This document shows, in pieces, positions 50,973 through 59,738 of a stretch of DNA of 64,000 nt. The stretch is taken from NCBI GenBank assembly GCA_934086145.1, contig CAKOHV010000003.1, positions 1 through 64,000 of the forward strand. The letters run 5' to 3'. Position 1 is the stretch's first letter. Each line of letters begins with the position of its first letter. Both the position numbers and the translations under genes were made by a program. Source of the stretch: an uncultured Bacilli bacterium. Lineage in GTDB: Bacteria > Bacillota_I > Bacilli_A > RF39 > UBA660. The notes beneath the pieces are model-generated. The model was not told the origin of the DNA. It ran no database searches and saw only the letters and a list, made by a program, of their open reading frames with translations.

Positions 50973-51170
50973 GTTAAATTTTTATTAATCGTTGATGGAA
51001 TAAAGAAACTTTATGAAATTTAAAGAGAGCTAATGTAGGTGGGAATTAGTAATGGATTAAAGATAAGAGCAGATTTCGGAGGTTAAGCGGTTAGTACCGT
51101 TATCATAATTAAGTTAAGTAAAGGATGGTACCGTGCTTTAAGCACTCCTTAAGTATCATTCTTTTTTTTA
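50973..51170 (+). promoter_or_regulatory. T-box riboswitch leader (probably tRNA-Ala)
   Basis: The leader contains the T-box sequence AAAGGATGGTACCGTGC (51120-51136), whose TGGT can pair with the tRNA 3' ACCA end. Stem I region has CTAAT/ATTAG around GTAGGTGGGA. A terminator pairs AGGATGGTAC (51122-51131) with GTATCATTCT (51153-51162, two G-U pairs) before a T run; the T-box bulge sits in its 5' arm, as expected for the antiterminator switch. A plausible specifier codon is GCA at 51069-51071, fitting the alaS gene downstream. Stem I looks shorter than in classic Bacillus leaders. Confidence 0.88.
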
Positions 51171-51181
51171 GGAGATGATTT

Positions 51182-51706
51182 ATGAAAGTAATATTGATAT
51201 CTGGCCATGCTGGTTGTGGAAAAAATCAAGTTGCATCATATATAGAAAAATATGTTGATAAAACAATTGTTACGGGTTTTTCAAAGTATATAAAATTACT
51301 AGCTAGAGAGATGACTTCTTGGAATGGAAGTGAAGAAGAAAAGCCGCGAACGTTCTTACAGACAATGGGGGATAAATTTCGTGCGATAGATAAAGATATT
51401 TTAGTTAAGAGAATGTTAGAAGATACGATAATTTATAAAGAATATTATAATTGTGTAGTAATTAGTGATGTAAGATTGAAAGAGGAAATAAATTATTTTA
51501 AAGAACATAGTAAGGATGATGTGATAACAATTCGAGTTAATTGTCAGACGAATGGTCGACGAAAGTTAACTAAGGAAGAACAAGAGCATCAGACCGAGAA
51601 AGATTTAGATAATTATAATTCTTTTGATTATGTTATAAATAATAATTATGATGAAAATTTAGAAAAAGAAGTAATAAAAATAATTGAAAAGGAGAATTTA
51701 AAATGA
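51182..51706 (+). CDS. Deoxynucleoside monophosphate kinase-like P-loop protein
   Basis: 174 residues with a P-loop GHAGCGKNQ (about 8-16), a central QTMGDKFRAIDKDILVKRM block and VVISDVRLKEEINYF (about 93-107). This resembles phage/bacterial dNMP kinases and related adenylate-kinase-fold proteins. The C-terminal part HQTEKDLDNYNSFDYVINNNYD is typical of that group. It is the first gene behind an alanine-type T-box and overlaps alaS by 4 bp (ATGA), so its synthesis should rise when charged tRNA-Ala is scarce. The substrate is inferred, not shown. Confidence 0.72.
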   Translation: MKVILISGHAGCGKNQVASYIEKYVDKTIVTGFSKYIKLLAREMTSWNGSEEEKPRTFLQTMGDKFRAIDKDILVKRMLEDTIIYKEYYNCVVISDVRLKEEINYFKEHSKDDVITIRVNCQTNGRRKLTKEEQEHQTEKDLDNYNSFDYVINNNYDENLEKEVIKIIEKENLK

Positions 51707-53460
51707 ATTTAAAAGATTTATATATTAATTTTTTTGTAAGTAAAGGACATAAACAAATTCCTAGTGCTCCAGTAGTACCAGAAAATGATCCATCAGTTTT
51801 GTTTAATACAGCAGGAATGCAACCGTTAATTCCTTATTTGATGGGACAAACTCATCCTTATGGGACAAGATTATGTGATTATCAAAAATGTGTTAGAACA
51901 AACGATTTAGAGGAGGTTGGCGATGTAACTCATCATACTTTCTTTGAAATGTTAGGTAATTGGAGTTTAGGTGATTACTTTAAAGAAGAAAGTATTTCAT
52001 GGAGTTTTGAATTTTTAACAGATGTTTTAAAAATACCAGTAGAACGTTTGGCAGTAACTGTTTTTGCGGGGAATGACTTAATTCCTTTTGATCAAGTAAG
52101 CCATGATAAATGGTTAAGTTTAGGTATTAAAGAAGAGCGTATTGCAAGAACTGTTGATGATAATTTCTGGATTGCTGGCGAAGCTGGCCCTTGTGGACCA
52201 GATACAGAGATCTTCTATTTTAGAAGTGAAGATGAAATACCAACTTCTTTTGATCCAGAGGATAATAGATGGGTTGAAATTTGGAATAATGTTTTTATGC
52301 AATTTAATAAAGATTTAAATGGTCAAATTACGGAATTACCTAAGAAAAATGTTGATACCGGTATGGGTGTTGAAAGAACAACGGCTATCTTAGAAGGAGT
52401 TAATGATAATTATTTATCAAGTATCTGGAAAGATGTTATTGACTTAATTAGTAAGATTTCTAAGATGCCTTACGAGGGTAATGAAAAGAGTATGCGTATT
52501 ATTGCAGATCATATAAGAACAGCTGTATTTATTGCTGCCGATCCAGCTGGTATTAAACCAAGTAATACTGATCAAGGTTATATTTTACGTCGTTTAATTA
52601 GAAGAGCAATTCGCCATGCTAAGTCTTTGAATATTGAAATAAATAGTGATTGGGATGAACAAATTGCTTCATTGATTTTAGATAAGTATGAAAATTATTA
52701 CGTTGAATTAAAAGAAAATAGACAAGTAGTTTTGGATGTTTTACGTAATGAAAAAGAAAGATTTAGTAAGACTCTAGAAAAAGGTTTACGTGAATTTGCT
52801 AAAGTTGTTGATAATAATCCAGAAATTAGTGGCGAAATGGCATTCCATTTGTTTGATACTTATGGTTTTCCAATTGAATTAACTGTTGAATTAGCTAATG
52901 AAAGAGGTCTTAAGGTTGATGAAGATGGTTTTAAAGAAAGATTTAAAGCTCATCAAGAATTATCACGTACTGCCTCAGCTGGTAAGTTTAAAGGTGGTTT
53001 AGCTGGAAATAGTGAAATTGAAACAAGATATCATACATGTACACATTTATTAAATGCGGCTTTAAAGGCTGTTGTTAGTAGTGATGTTCATCAAAAAGGC
53101 TCTAATATAACTGATGAGAGAATGCGTTTTGACTTTAGTTGTGATCATAAATTAAGTGATGATGAAAAGAAAAAAGTTGAAGATTTAGTAAATGAATGGA
53201 TTATGGCAGGGCTAGATGTAACTGTTAAAGAAATGCTTAAACAAGAAGCAATTGATTCCGGAGCTGAATGTATGTTTATTGAAAAATATCCGGATATTGT
53301 TACAGTTTATGAAATAGGTAATGATGAATATGGTATTGTTTCTAAAGAATTATGCGGTGGACCACATGTTAAGAAGACTAGTGAATTAGGACACTTTAAG
53401 ATAAAGAAGGAAGAGGCAAGTTCTGCCGGTGTCAGAAGAATTAAAGGAATACTTGAATAG
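51703..53460 (+). CDS. alaS: Compact alanyl-tRNA synthetase
   Basis: The 585-residue class II synthetase charges tRNA-Ala. The catalytic core is typical: FNTAGMQPLIPYLMGQ, TNDLEEVGDVTHHTFFEMLGNWSLGDYF, WEIWNNVFMQF-like block, and GMGVERTTAILEG. The editing site is kept: HTCTH (H444, H448) and CGGPH (C551, H555), ending SSAGVRRIKGILE. Standard bacterial AlaRS is about 870 residues; here the domain between core and editing site is very short (ASAGKFKGGLAGN), and the C-terminal C-Ala oligomerisation domain is absent. Similar short forms are known in reduced lineages. It is the only alaS in the window; T-box controlled. Confidence 0.93.
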   Translation: MNLKDLYINFFVSKGHKQIPSAPVVPENDPSVLFNTAGMQPLIPYLMGQTHPYGTRLCDYQKCVRTNDLEEVGDVTHHTFFEMLGNWSLGDYFKEESISWSFEFLTDVLKIPVERLAVTVFAGNDLIPFDQVSHDKWLSLGIKEERIARTVDDNFWIAGEAGPCGPDTEIFYFRSEDEIPTSFDPEDNRWVEIWNNVFMQFNKDLNGQITELPKKNVDTGMGVERTTAILEGVNDNYLSSIWKDVIDLISKISKMPYEGNEKSMRIIADHIRTAVFIAADPAGIKPSNTDQGYILRRLIRRAIRHAKSLNIEINSDWDEQIASLILDKYENYYVELKENRQVVLDVLRNEKERFSKTLEKGLREFAKVVDNNPEISGEMAFHLFDTYGFPIELTVELANERGLKVDEDGFKERFKAHQELSRTASAGKFKGGLAGNSEIETRYHTCTHLLNAALKAVVSSDVHQKGSNITDERMRFDFSCDHKLSDDEKKKVEDLVNEWIMAGLDVTVKEMLKQEAIDSGAECMFIEKYPDIVTVYEIGNDEYGIVSKELCGGPHVKKTSELGHFKIKKEEASSAGVRRIKGILE

Positions 53461-53515
53461 TATTTCTTTTTTTAATTCTTTTTAATAATGTTTAATAAAA
53501 TATTTTATGAAGTAG

Positions 53516-53524
53516 TGTTATAAT
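53516..53524 (+). promoter_or_regulatory. Extended -10 promoter of the hemolysin III family gene
   Basis: TGTTATAAT, 21 bp before the ATG. Confidence 0.55.
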
Positions 53525-53545
53525 TTGTTAGCAAGGAGATGTATT

Positions 53546-54187
53546 ATGAGTAAGATTAGTATTCCCAAATATAGTTTAGCGGAAGAGTTAATTAATTCGA
53601 TTAGTCATGGTATTGGGGCGGCTTTAAGTATTGTGGCATTAGTTTTTATTATTTTAAGAGCCCATAGTGCAGTAGGAGTTGCCACTGGCGTAATTTACTG
53701 TGTTATTATGTTTTTACTTTATGTAATTTCTTGTATTTATCATGCGTTAAGTCCAAAATTACTTGGTAAAAAGGTCTTAAGGGTTATTGATCATTGTAAT
53801 GTAATGTTAATGGTAGCAGGAACTTATACCCCAATATGTTTAGCGATGATTGGGGGCTTAAAAGGTTTAATAATGTTTTTAATAGTATGGATTGTTACTA
53901 TAATTGCTGTAGTTTTTAATTCTATTGATGTTGATAAATACCAAGTAGTAAGTGTTGTTTGTAATTTAGTCTTAGGTTGGGCAGCCTTGTTTTTAATCAA
54001 AGATATTATAGCTATAGGTTCAATGAAAGCAATGTATTTATTAGTTGGTGGAGGCGTTGTTTATTCTTTAGGGGCTATTTTATATGGTCTTGGTTCTAAG
54101 AAAAAGTATATGCATTCTATTTTTCATTTCTTTGTCTTAGCGGCGAGCTTTTTACATTTTTGTTTAATATATTTGTATGTTGTTTAA
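53546..54187 (+). CDS. Hemolysin III family (PAQR/TrhA-like) membrane protein
   Basis: A 213-residue protein with seven hydrophobic segments. Motifs: SLAEELINSISHGIGAALS with the first conserved Ser and His, YHAL in the second segment, DHCNVMLMVAGTYTP, and HFFVLAASFLHF near the C-terminus. The conserved His/Asp residues suggest the metal site of the PAQR superfamily. TrhA proteins influence membrane lipid homeostasis; real haemolysis is not implied. The start is ATG 53546 after AAGGAGATG. Confidence 0.9.
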   Translation: MSKISIPKYSLAEELINSISHGIGAALSIVALVFIILRAHSAVGVATGVIYCVIMFLLYVISCIYHALSPKLLGKKVLRVIDHCNVMLMVAGTYTPICLAMIGGLKGLIMFLIVWIVTIIAVVFNSIDVDKYQVVSVVCNLVLGWAALFLIKDIIAIGSMKAMYLLVGGGVVYSLGAILYGLGSKKKYMHSIFHFFVLAASFLHFCLIYLYVV

Positions 54188-54212
54188 ATCGTTTATTATA
54201 ACGATTTTTTTT
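54186..54212 (+). terminator. Intrinsic terminator after the hemolysin III gene
   Basis: AAATCGTT/AACGATTT (54186-54193 with 54200-54207), then a T run. Confidence 0.85.
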
Positions 54213-54275
54213 TGACTTATTTTAAAGGAAAGAAGGAGTTAATAGTTAATATATAGAGTGAAGGGAGTGAAAAAG

Positions 54276-55799
54276 ATGAAAAAAATATTAGGTGGTTTAA
54301 TAATAATGTGCTTTGTACTAATGGCATGGGAGGTTAAAGCCTTTGATTTTAAGGAAGGAACATTTTTAACCGGGGAGTACATTAATAAAGTAAAAGATGG
54401 TAAAACTTATTATATGACAGTTCAATATATTTATCGTGATGATGGTCAAGCGATGTATTGTTTAGAACCATTTGAAAAGTTTTTAACGGGAAGTGGTTAT
54501 ATTGGATATAATTTTAATTATGAAAATGTAACTGGTTTATCAAAGGAACAAATTAGAAGAATAGAGTTACTAGCCTATTATGGTTATAATTATGATAATC
54601 GAACTGATAGTAAATGGTATGCTATAACACAATATTTGATTTGGAAAACAGTGACAACTGATGATATTTATTTTACTGATAAATTAAATGGGAAAAGAAT
54701 TAATAAGTATGAGCAGGAAATAAGCGAGTTAGAGCGAGATATTGCTAATAATGAAATAAGACCATCATTGGTTGGTAGGGAAGTAACCGTAAATTATGGT
54801 GATGATATCATCTTAGAAGATACTAATAAAGTACTAGATAATTATCAAGTTTTGGGTGTGACAAATTATGATTACCAAAAAGAGGGAAATACCTTTAAGG
54901 TAAAGAATATTTTACAAAGTGGGAGAATTACTTTTAAAAGAAAACATTCGTTGTATAGTTCTAATAGTTTTGTTTATATTAATAGTAATAGTCAAAATTT
55001 ATTTGCCCCAGGAAAACCGCGTGAGCCAGAGTTATATTTGAAATTTAATGTAACAGCTGGGGATGTTGAACTTAATATATTAGATGATGATTCAGTTTAT
55101 TCAATTGCTAAAGATTTTTCTAATACTTGTTATGGTCTTTATAATTTGCAAAATGAACTTATTGATAAAGTTTGTACTGAGCATTCTTTGAAGTATAAGA
55201 GTAATTTGCTTAAGTACGGAGTTTATTATGTAAAACAGCTTAGTGTTGGTAAAGGTTATGAAAAAGATGATAAGATCTATAGTTTTGAAATTAATGCTAG
55301 AAATGAACATATTATATTGGAACTACAAAATAAACTAATTAGAAATACTGTTAAAATAAATAAGAAATATTGTCAAAAAGAAGTTTGTTCTTTTGAAGAA
55401 AAAGCTAAGTTTAATATTTATGATGAAAAGGATAATTTAGTTAATAGTATTGAAACAGATAAAAATGGGAACGGTTCTTTAGAATTGGGCTATGGAAAAT
55501 ATTATGGGGTTCAAGTCCATGGAAAAGAAGGTTATGAATATGTTGATGATTTTTCCTTTGCTATTTTAAATGGAACTGATGAACTTAATTATGGTTTTGT
55601 TGATAAAGTAAAAGTAACAGAGAATCGTGATAAGGATGAAGGGAAGAGCGAAGATAAAAATAATGATGAAAGTGATGATATTCAAGAGTTAATGCCACCG
55701 GAAACAGGGATTACAGATGTCCCATCTTTGAAAAAAATATTTGGTGAATTTTTCCGTAAAATGTTAAGTTTAATACCATTTTTAGGGAAAAAATGCTGA
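54276..55799 (+). CDS. Thioester-domain surface protein, putative adhesin
   Basis: 507 residues. A signal peptide (about 1-24, ending near VKAF) is followed by a thioester-domain-like module: Cys62 in MYCLEP and Gln119 in AITQYLIWK are placed to form the internal Cys-Gln thioester used for covalent host binding in Gram-positive adhesins (TED family). Central beta domains follow; one (about 355-445) resembles a Cna-B/SpaA-type fold, with KFNIYDEKDNLVNSIETDKNGNG. Near the C-terminus, after an acidic stretch, is a sorting-like PPETG (474-478) with a short, weakly hydrophobic tail ending in KKC. The start is ATG 54276 after AAGGGAG. The adhesin role is inferred. Confidence 0.72.
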   Translation: MKKILGGLIIMCFVLMAWEVKAFDFKEGTFLTGEYINKVKDGKTYYMTVQYIYRDDGQAMYCLEPFEKFLTGSGYIGYNFNYENVTGLSKEQIRRIELLAYYGYNYDNRTDSKWYAITQYLIWKTVTTDDIYFTDKLNGKRINKYEQEISELERDIANNEIRPSLVGREVTVNYGDDIILEDTNKVLDNYQVLGVTNYDYQKEGNTFKVKNILQSGRITFKRKHSLYSSNSFVYINSNSQNLFAPGKPREPELYLKFNVTAGDVELNILDDDSVYSIAKDFSNTCYGLYNLQNELIDKVCTEHSLKYKSNLLKYGVYYVKQLSVGKGYEKDDKIYSFEINARNEHIILELQNKLIRNTVKINKKYCQKEVCSFEEKAKFNIYDEKDNLVNSIETDKNGNGSLELGYGKYYGVQVHGKEGYEYVDDFSFAILNGTDELNYGFVDKVKVTENRDKDEGKSEDKNNDESDDIQELMPPETGITDVPSLKKIFGEFFRKMLSLIPFLGKKC

Positions 55800-55806
55800 T
55801 TTTCGT

Positions 55807-55834
55807 AAAAAAATGTACTTTTTTACATTTTTTT
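55807..55834 (+). terminator. Intrinsic terminator after the surface protein gene
   Basis: AAAAAAATGTA/TACATTTTTTT around a T-rich loop. Confidence 0.82.
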
Positions 55835-55895
55835 GCGTTATAAAAAAAGGAAATAAGGGAGTTTGGTACAATATATATAATTAGAGGGTGATTTT

Positions 55896-57659
55896 ATGGC
55901 TTTTGTAACTGATACGGAAATAAATGATATAAGAGCCAAAGCGAATATTGTAGACATAATAGGGGGATATATTCCACTTACCCAACGTGGGAAAAACTAT
56001 TTATGTGTTTGCCCTTTTCATGATGATCATTCACCAAGTATGAGTGTTTCAGCAGAAAAACAAATTTATAAATGTTTTTCTTGTGGAGAGACCGGCAATG
56101 TTTTTACTTTCGTTTCCAAATATGAAGGGGTTTCTTTTATTGAAGCAGTTGCTATCGTTGCTTCGAAGTGTGGCTTAAAGTTATCCGAAACAACTTTTAA
56201 TAATAATTATGCTGATGCTAATAAGACGGAACATGAAATAATGGAATTGGCTGAAAAGTTCTTTCAAAACAATTTAAAGACTAGTTTTGGCGAACCAGCC
56301 ATGGCTTACTTGAAAAATAGAGGCATAACTGATGAAATTATTAAAGACTTTGGAATTGGTTTAAGTTTGGATAAGAGTGATGCTTTAACAACTTTGTTAC
56401 TTAAGAAAAACTATACTAAAGAGCAACTTCTTGAATTAGGGTTGATAAATGAAGTAAACGGCAATATATATGATACTTTTTCAAGACGTATTACTTTTCC
56501 TTTATATGATAAAGATGGACACATTGTTGGCTTTAGTGCACGAATTTATCGAGGCGAAAAAGATACATCAAAATATATCAATTCACGGGAAACAAAACTT
56601 TTCAAAAAAGGAGAAACATTGTATAATTATCATCAAGCCCGTGAAGTTGCCAAACGTGAAAAGGCAATAATTGTTGTCGAGGGGTTCATGGATGCAATTA
56701 GACTTAGTAATGAAGGAGTGAAAAATGTTGTAGCCTTGCAAGGAACAGCTATGACGAAAAATCAAATTGAATTACTAAAAAAATTGCGAGTTAAAGTGAT
56801 TCTTTGCCTAGATAACGATAATGCCGGTTTATTAGCAACTGTTAATAATGGAGAAATGCTTGTAAAAGAGGGGGGGTTAGTCTTTGTTATAAGACTTAGT
56901 GGTCAAAAAGATCCAGATGAATATATTTTAGCAAATGGAATTCAAGCATTCTTAGATAATTTAAAAAAGCCGTTATCATTCTTTGAATTTAAAATTAATT
57001 ATTTAAAAAATGGTAAAGACTTAAGTAATTCACTTGATTTAGCACAATACATTAATGATGTCTTAAAAGATCTTAGTACAAGTAATGATGAAATTTTAAG
57101 AGAAATAACCCTAAATAAAATTAGTCAGGATTACAATTTATCACTAGATGTTTTAAAAACTAAGTTAAGTGAATTAAAACCCGCTCCAACAGGAATGTTG
57201 GAAGAAAAAAAAGATGTTGTGAAAAAAGAAAAGAAGGATGCTTATGTAATAGGGGCAGAGCAAATTTTATACTTTATGATGAATGGAGAAAAATACATTA
57301 GAGAGTATCAAAAGAAATTGGGCTTTTTTCCAACAGAAATTTATCGCGAGACAGCCAATGAAATTCTTTATTATTTTGAAAGCAATAAAACAATAAATGT
57401 AGCTGATTTTATTACTTATGTTTCAAATAAAGAAAATTTGAAAGATGAAGTAACAAAGATTGTTAATTCAGCAATTGATGGGGAAGAGTTAACAATTGAA
57501 GCTATGGACGAATATATAGACGTCGTTAATAAACTATTAGTTAATAGGGAAATAAAACGATTAAAGCAACAAATGAAGGACGAACTTGATGTTGATAAAA
57601 AAATGAAAATAGCTATAAAAATAGCAGATTTGAAAAGAGGAAGTGTGGATAATGGTTGA
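55896..57659 (+). CDS. dnaG: DNA primase
   Basis: The 587-residue replicative primase. A CHC2 zinc finger (C39, H42, C60, C63 in CPFHDD...YKCFSCG), the catalytic core with Toprim motifs VVEGFMDAIRLS and LCLDNDNAG, and a helical C-terminal helicase-binding region. The stop overlaps the sigA start by 8 bp, so dnaG and sigA are translationally coupled, as in the macromolecular synthesis operon of Firmicutes. GAGGGTGAT precedes the ATG. Confidence 0.97.
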   Translation: MAFVTDTEINDIRAKANIVDIIGGYIPLTQRGKNYLCVCPFHDDHSPSMSVSAEKQIYKCFSCGETGNVFTFVSKYEGVSFIEAVAIVASKCGLKLSETTFNNNYADANKTEHEIMELAEKFFQNNLKTSFGEPAMAYLKNRGITDEIIKDFGIGLSLDKSDALTTLLLKKNYTKEQLLELGLINEVNGNIYDTFSRRITFPLYDKDGHIVGFSARIYRGEKDTSKYINSRETKLFKKGETLYNYHQAREVAKREKAIIVVEGFMDAIRLSNEGVKNVVALQGTAMTKNQIELLKKLRVKVILCLDNDNAGLLATVNNGEMLVKEGGLVFVIRLSGQKDPDEYILANGIQAFLDNLKKPLSFFEFKINYLKNGKDLSNSLDLAQYINDVLKDLSTSNDEILREITLNKISQDYNLSLDVLKTKLSELKPAPTGMLEEKKDVVKKEKKDAYVIGAEQILYFMMNGEKYIREYQKKLGFFPTEIYRETANEILYYFESNKTINVADFITYVSNKENLKDEVTKIVNSAIDGEELTIEAMDEYIDVVNKLLVNREIKRLKQQMKDELDVDKKMKIAIKIADLKRGSVDNG

Positions 57660-58746
57660 GATTAAAAGTTTTGAAGAACGAAAAAAATCTTTAATTGAAT
57701 TAGGAAAAAAGAATGGCTTTTTAACATTTGAGCAATTAGCTGATGCTTTAAAAGGCTTAGAAATAGATAATGATTCTTTGGATGATTTATATAATTGTTT
57801 TATGGAAAACAATATCGAAGTTGTAAGTGACGAAGTTGGGGAAGACGGAGATGCTGGTAAGGGTGAAGAAGAAGAAAATTTAGTTTTAACTGATGAAGAA
57901 ATTACTAAAGATATTAATATAAATGATCCTGTTAGAATGTATTTAAAAGAGATTGGACGTATTAGTTTGTTAAGTCCAGATGAAGAGGCTGAATTATCAC
58001 TTCGTATTGCTAATGGTGATGAGTCAGCTAAGAATATTTTAGCGGAATCTAACTTACGTTTAGTTGTTTCAATAGCTAAACGTTATGTTGGTAGAGGATT
58101 ATTGTTCTTAGATTTAATTCAAGAAGGTAATATAGGGTTAATGAAGGCTGTTGAAAAGTTCGACTATGATAAAGGATATAAATTTAGTACTTATGCAACA
58201 TGGTGGATCAGACAAGCTATTACGAGAGCTTTAGCTGATCAAGCTAGAACAATTAGAGTTCCTGTTCATATGGTTGAAACAATTAATAAAATGGCTCGTA
58301 TTCAAAGACAAATGACTTTGGAATTAAATAGAGAACCTTCTGAAGAAGAATTAGCCAATAAAATGGGTATTACAGTTGATAAAGTTAGAGAAGTTATGAA
58401 AATTAGTCAGGACCCAGTTTCATTAGAAACACCAATCGGTGAAGAAGATGATTCACATTTAGGCGATTTTATCAAAGATGAAAGAAGTATGAGTCCAGAA
58501 GAATATGCAACTAATGAAATCTTAAAAGAAGAAATAAAAAATGTTTTACTTACTTTACAGGAAAGAGAACAAGAAGTTTTGGAATTAAGATTTGGTTTAG
58601 TTGATGGAACAAGCCATACTTTGGAAGAAGTAGGAAAAAAATTCAATGTAACACGTGAACGTATAAGACAAATTGAAGCAAAAGCATTAAGAAAATTACG
58701 TCATCCATCAAGAGCCAAAAAACTTAAGGATTTCTTGAATGATTAA
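57652..58746 (+). CDS. sigA: RNA polymerase primary sigma factor SigA (RpoD)
   Basis: 364 residues: a short acidic region 1.1, region 1.2 (DPVRMYLKEIGRISLLS), region 2 (NLRLVVSIAKRYVGRGLLFLDLIQEGN, YKFSTYATWWIRQAITRA), region 3, and region 4 (VLELRFGLVDG, HTLEEVGKKFNVTRERIRQIEAKALRKLR). Start ATG 57652, inside the end of dnaG. The many extended -10 promoters in this window would be read by this factor. Confidence 0.97.
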   Translation: MVEIKSFEERKKSLIELGKKNGFLTFEQLADALKGLEIDNDSLDDLYNCFMENNIEVVSDEVGEDGDAGKGEEEENLVLTDEEITKDININDPVRMYLKEIGRISLLSPDEEAELSLRIANGDESAKNILAESNLRLVVSIAKRYVGRGLLFLDLIQEGNIGLMKAVEKFDYDKGYKFSTYATWWIRQAITRALADQARTIRVPVHMVETINKMARIQRQMTLELNREPSEEELANKMGITVDKVREVMKISQDPVSLETPIGEEDDSHLGDFIKDERSMSPEEYATNEILKEEIKNVLLTLQEREQEVLELRFGLVDGTSHTLEEVGKKFNVTRERIRQIEAKALRKLRHPSRAKKLKDFLND

Positions 58747-59383
58747 ATTATCTTTAAGATTACTAAGTGTTGCTAACTTTATTGAGGTTAATGACGCATT
58801 AGTAGATGTTGGGTGTGATCATGGTTACTTAAGTATTTATTTGAAACAAAACAATTTATGTCAAAAAGTTATTGCGACAGATATTAATCAGAGTGCTTTA
58901 GATAATGCTATTTATAATATTAAAAGAAATAATTTAGAAATTGAGACAGTTTTAAGTGATGGCTTAAAGGAAGTTGATTTAAGTAAGATAAATACACTAG
59001 TAATTACGGGAATGGGGACGACAACTATCCTACATATTTTGAAAGAAGCCGATTTGACAGGGATAGACAAAATAATTATTCAGTCCAACAATGATCATGT
59101 CCTTTTAAGAGAAAAAATGAATCAATTTGGTTATTACTTAGCTGATGATGAGGCGGTTTTTGACAAAAATATTTGGTATGTAACTATGAAATTTGTTGCA
59201 TCAGCTAAAAAAAATAGTAAAGATGAAATAAATTTTGGCTATTTAAAGAATTCCTTATATTGTGAATATTTAGTTAAAAAATATAAGGAAATTTTAACCA
59301 AAATTCCCGATTATTTAAATGAAGAAAAAAAAGAATATTTAGAAAAAATTAAATATATAGAAGAAATTTTGCAGTCAAAATAA
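58739..59383 (+). CDS. trmK: tRNA (adenine22-N1)-methyltransferase TrmK
   Basis: A 214-residue SAM-dependent methyltransferase that makes m1A22 in tRNA. Motif I is ALVDVGCDHGYLSIYL (about 20-35), then VIATDINQSALDNA, VLSDGL and LVITGMGTTTILHIL; the C-terminal coiled-coil end fits the family. It overlaps sigA by 8 bp, the same neighbour relation as yqfN in Bacillus. Confidence 0.93.
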   Translation: MIKLSLRLLSVANFIEVNDALVDVGCDHGYLSIYLKQNNLCQKVIATDINQSALDNAIYNIKRNNLEIETVLSDGLKEVDLSKINTLVITGMGTTTILHILKEADLTGIDKIIIQSNNDHVLLREKMNQFGYYLADDEAVFDKNIWYVTMKFVASAKKNSKDEINFGYLKNSLYCEYLVKKYKEILTKIPDYLNEEKKEYLEKIKYIEEILQSK

Positions 59384-59411
59384 GCATATTTATCGGATAT
59401 GCTTATTTTTT
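59377..59411. terminator. Bidirectional terminator between trmK and the YqfQ-like gene
   Basis: AAAATAAGCATAT/ATATGCTTATTTT, a 13-bp perfect stem with a 7-nt loop. Confidence 0.9.
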
Positions 59412-59649
59412 ACTGGAAAAAAGTGGGTCCGCCATTATTGTTGATTACTTTAATGGTTGACACATCTTGAGGGGGGAGACTTTTTATTTTATTAAGTTTA
59501 TTGTTGATAGTTTGTAAAGAAGACTTCAAATCATTTTTTTTACTTATTATGGGCTTGATTTGCGTATATAAAGGAAGAAGTTGGTTGGCAATGCTTAATG
59601 TTTTAGAAAGACCAGTAATTATTTTTACTAATGATAAACCATTGTTCAT
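59410..59649 (-). CDS. YqfQ-like (VrrA/YqfQ) small protein
   Basis: A 79-residue protein beginning MNNGLSLVKIITGLSKTLSIAN, then QLLPLYTQIKPIISK, a Lys/Asn-rich helix, and a Pro/Asn/Gly-rich end (NNNGGPTFFQ). The repeated helix pattern and the location beside sigA-trmK resemble yqfQ of Bacillus. Function unknown; the assignment is moderate because the protein is short. Confidence 0.6.
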   Translation of the reverse strand: MNNGLSLVKIITGLSKTLSIANQLLPLYTQIKPIISKKNDLKSSLQTINNKLNKIKSLPPQDVSTIKVINNNGGPTFFQ

Positions 59650-59690
59650 ATAAAATACCTCAATTTATTATATGTTTTTACTTAACTTTT

Positions 59691-59715
59691 ATTAAAATTA
59701 TGGTATAATTTTAAT
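59691..59715. promoter_or_regulatory. 11-bp perfect inverted repeat over the pilC promoter
   Basis: ATTAAAATTAT-ggt-ATAATTTTAAT. It contains the extended -10 TGGTATAAT (59701-59709). A repressor site here would block RNA polymerase; with AT-only arms, chance is also possible. Confidence 0.45.
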
Positions 59716-59738
59716 GATAGGAAAGTAGGAGGTGGCTT

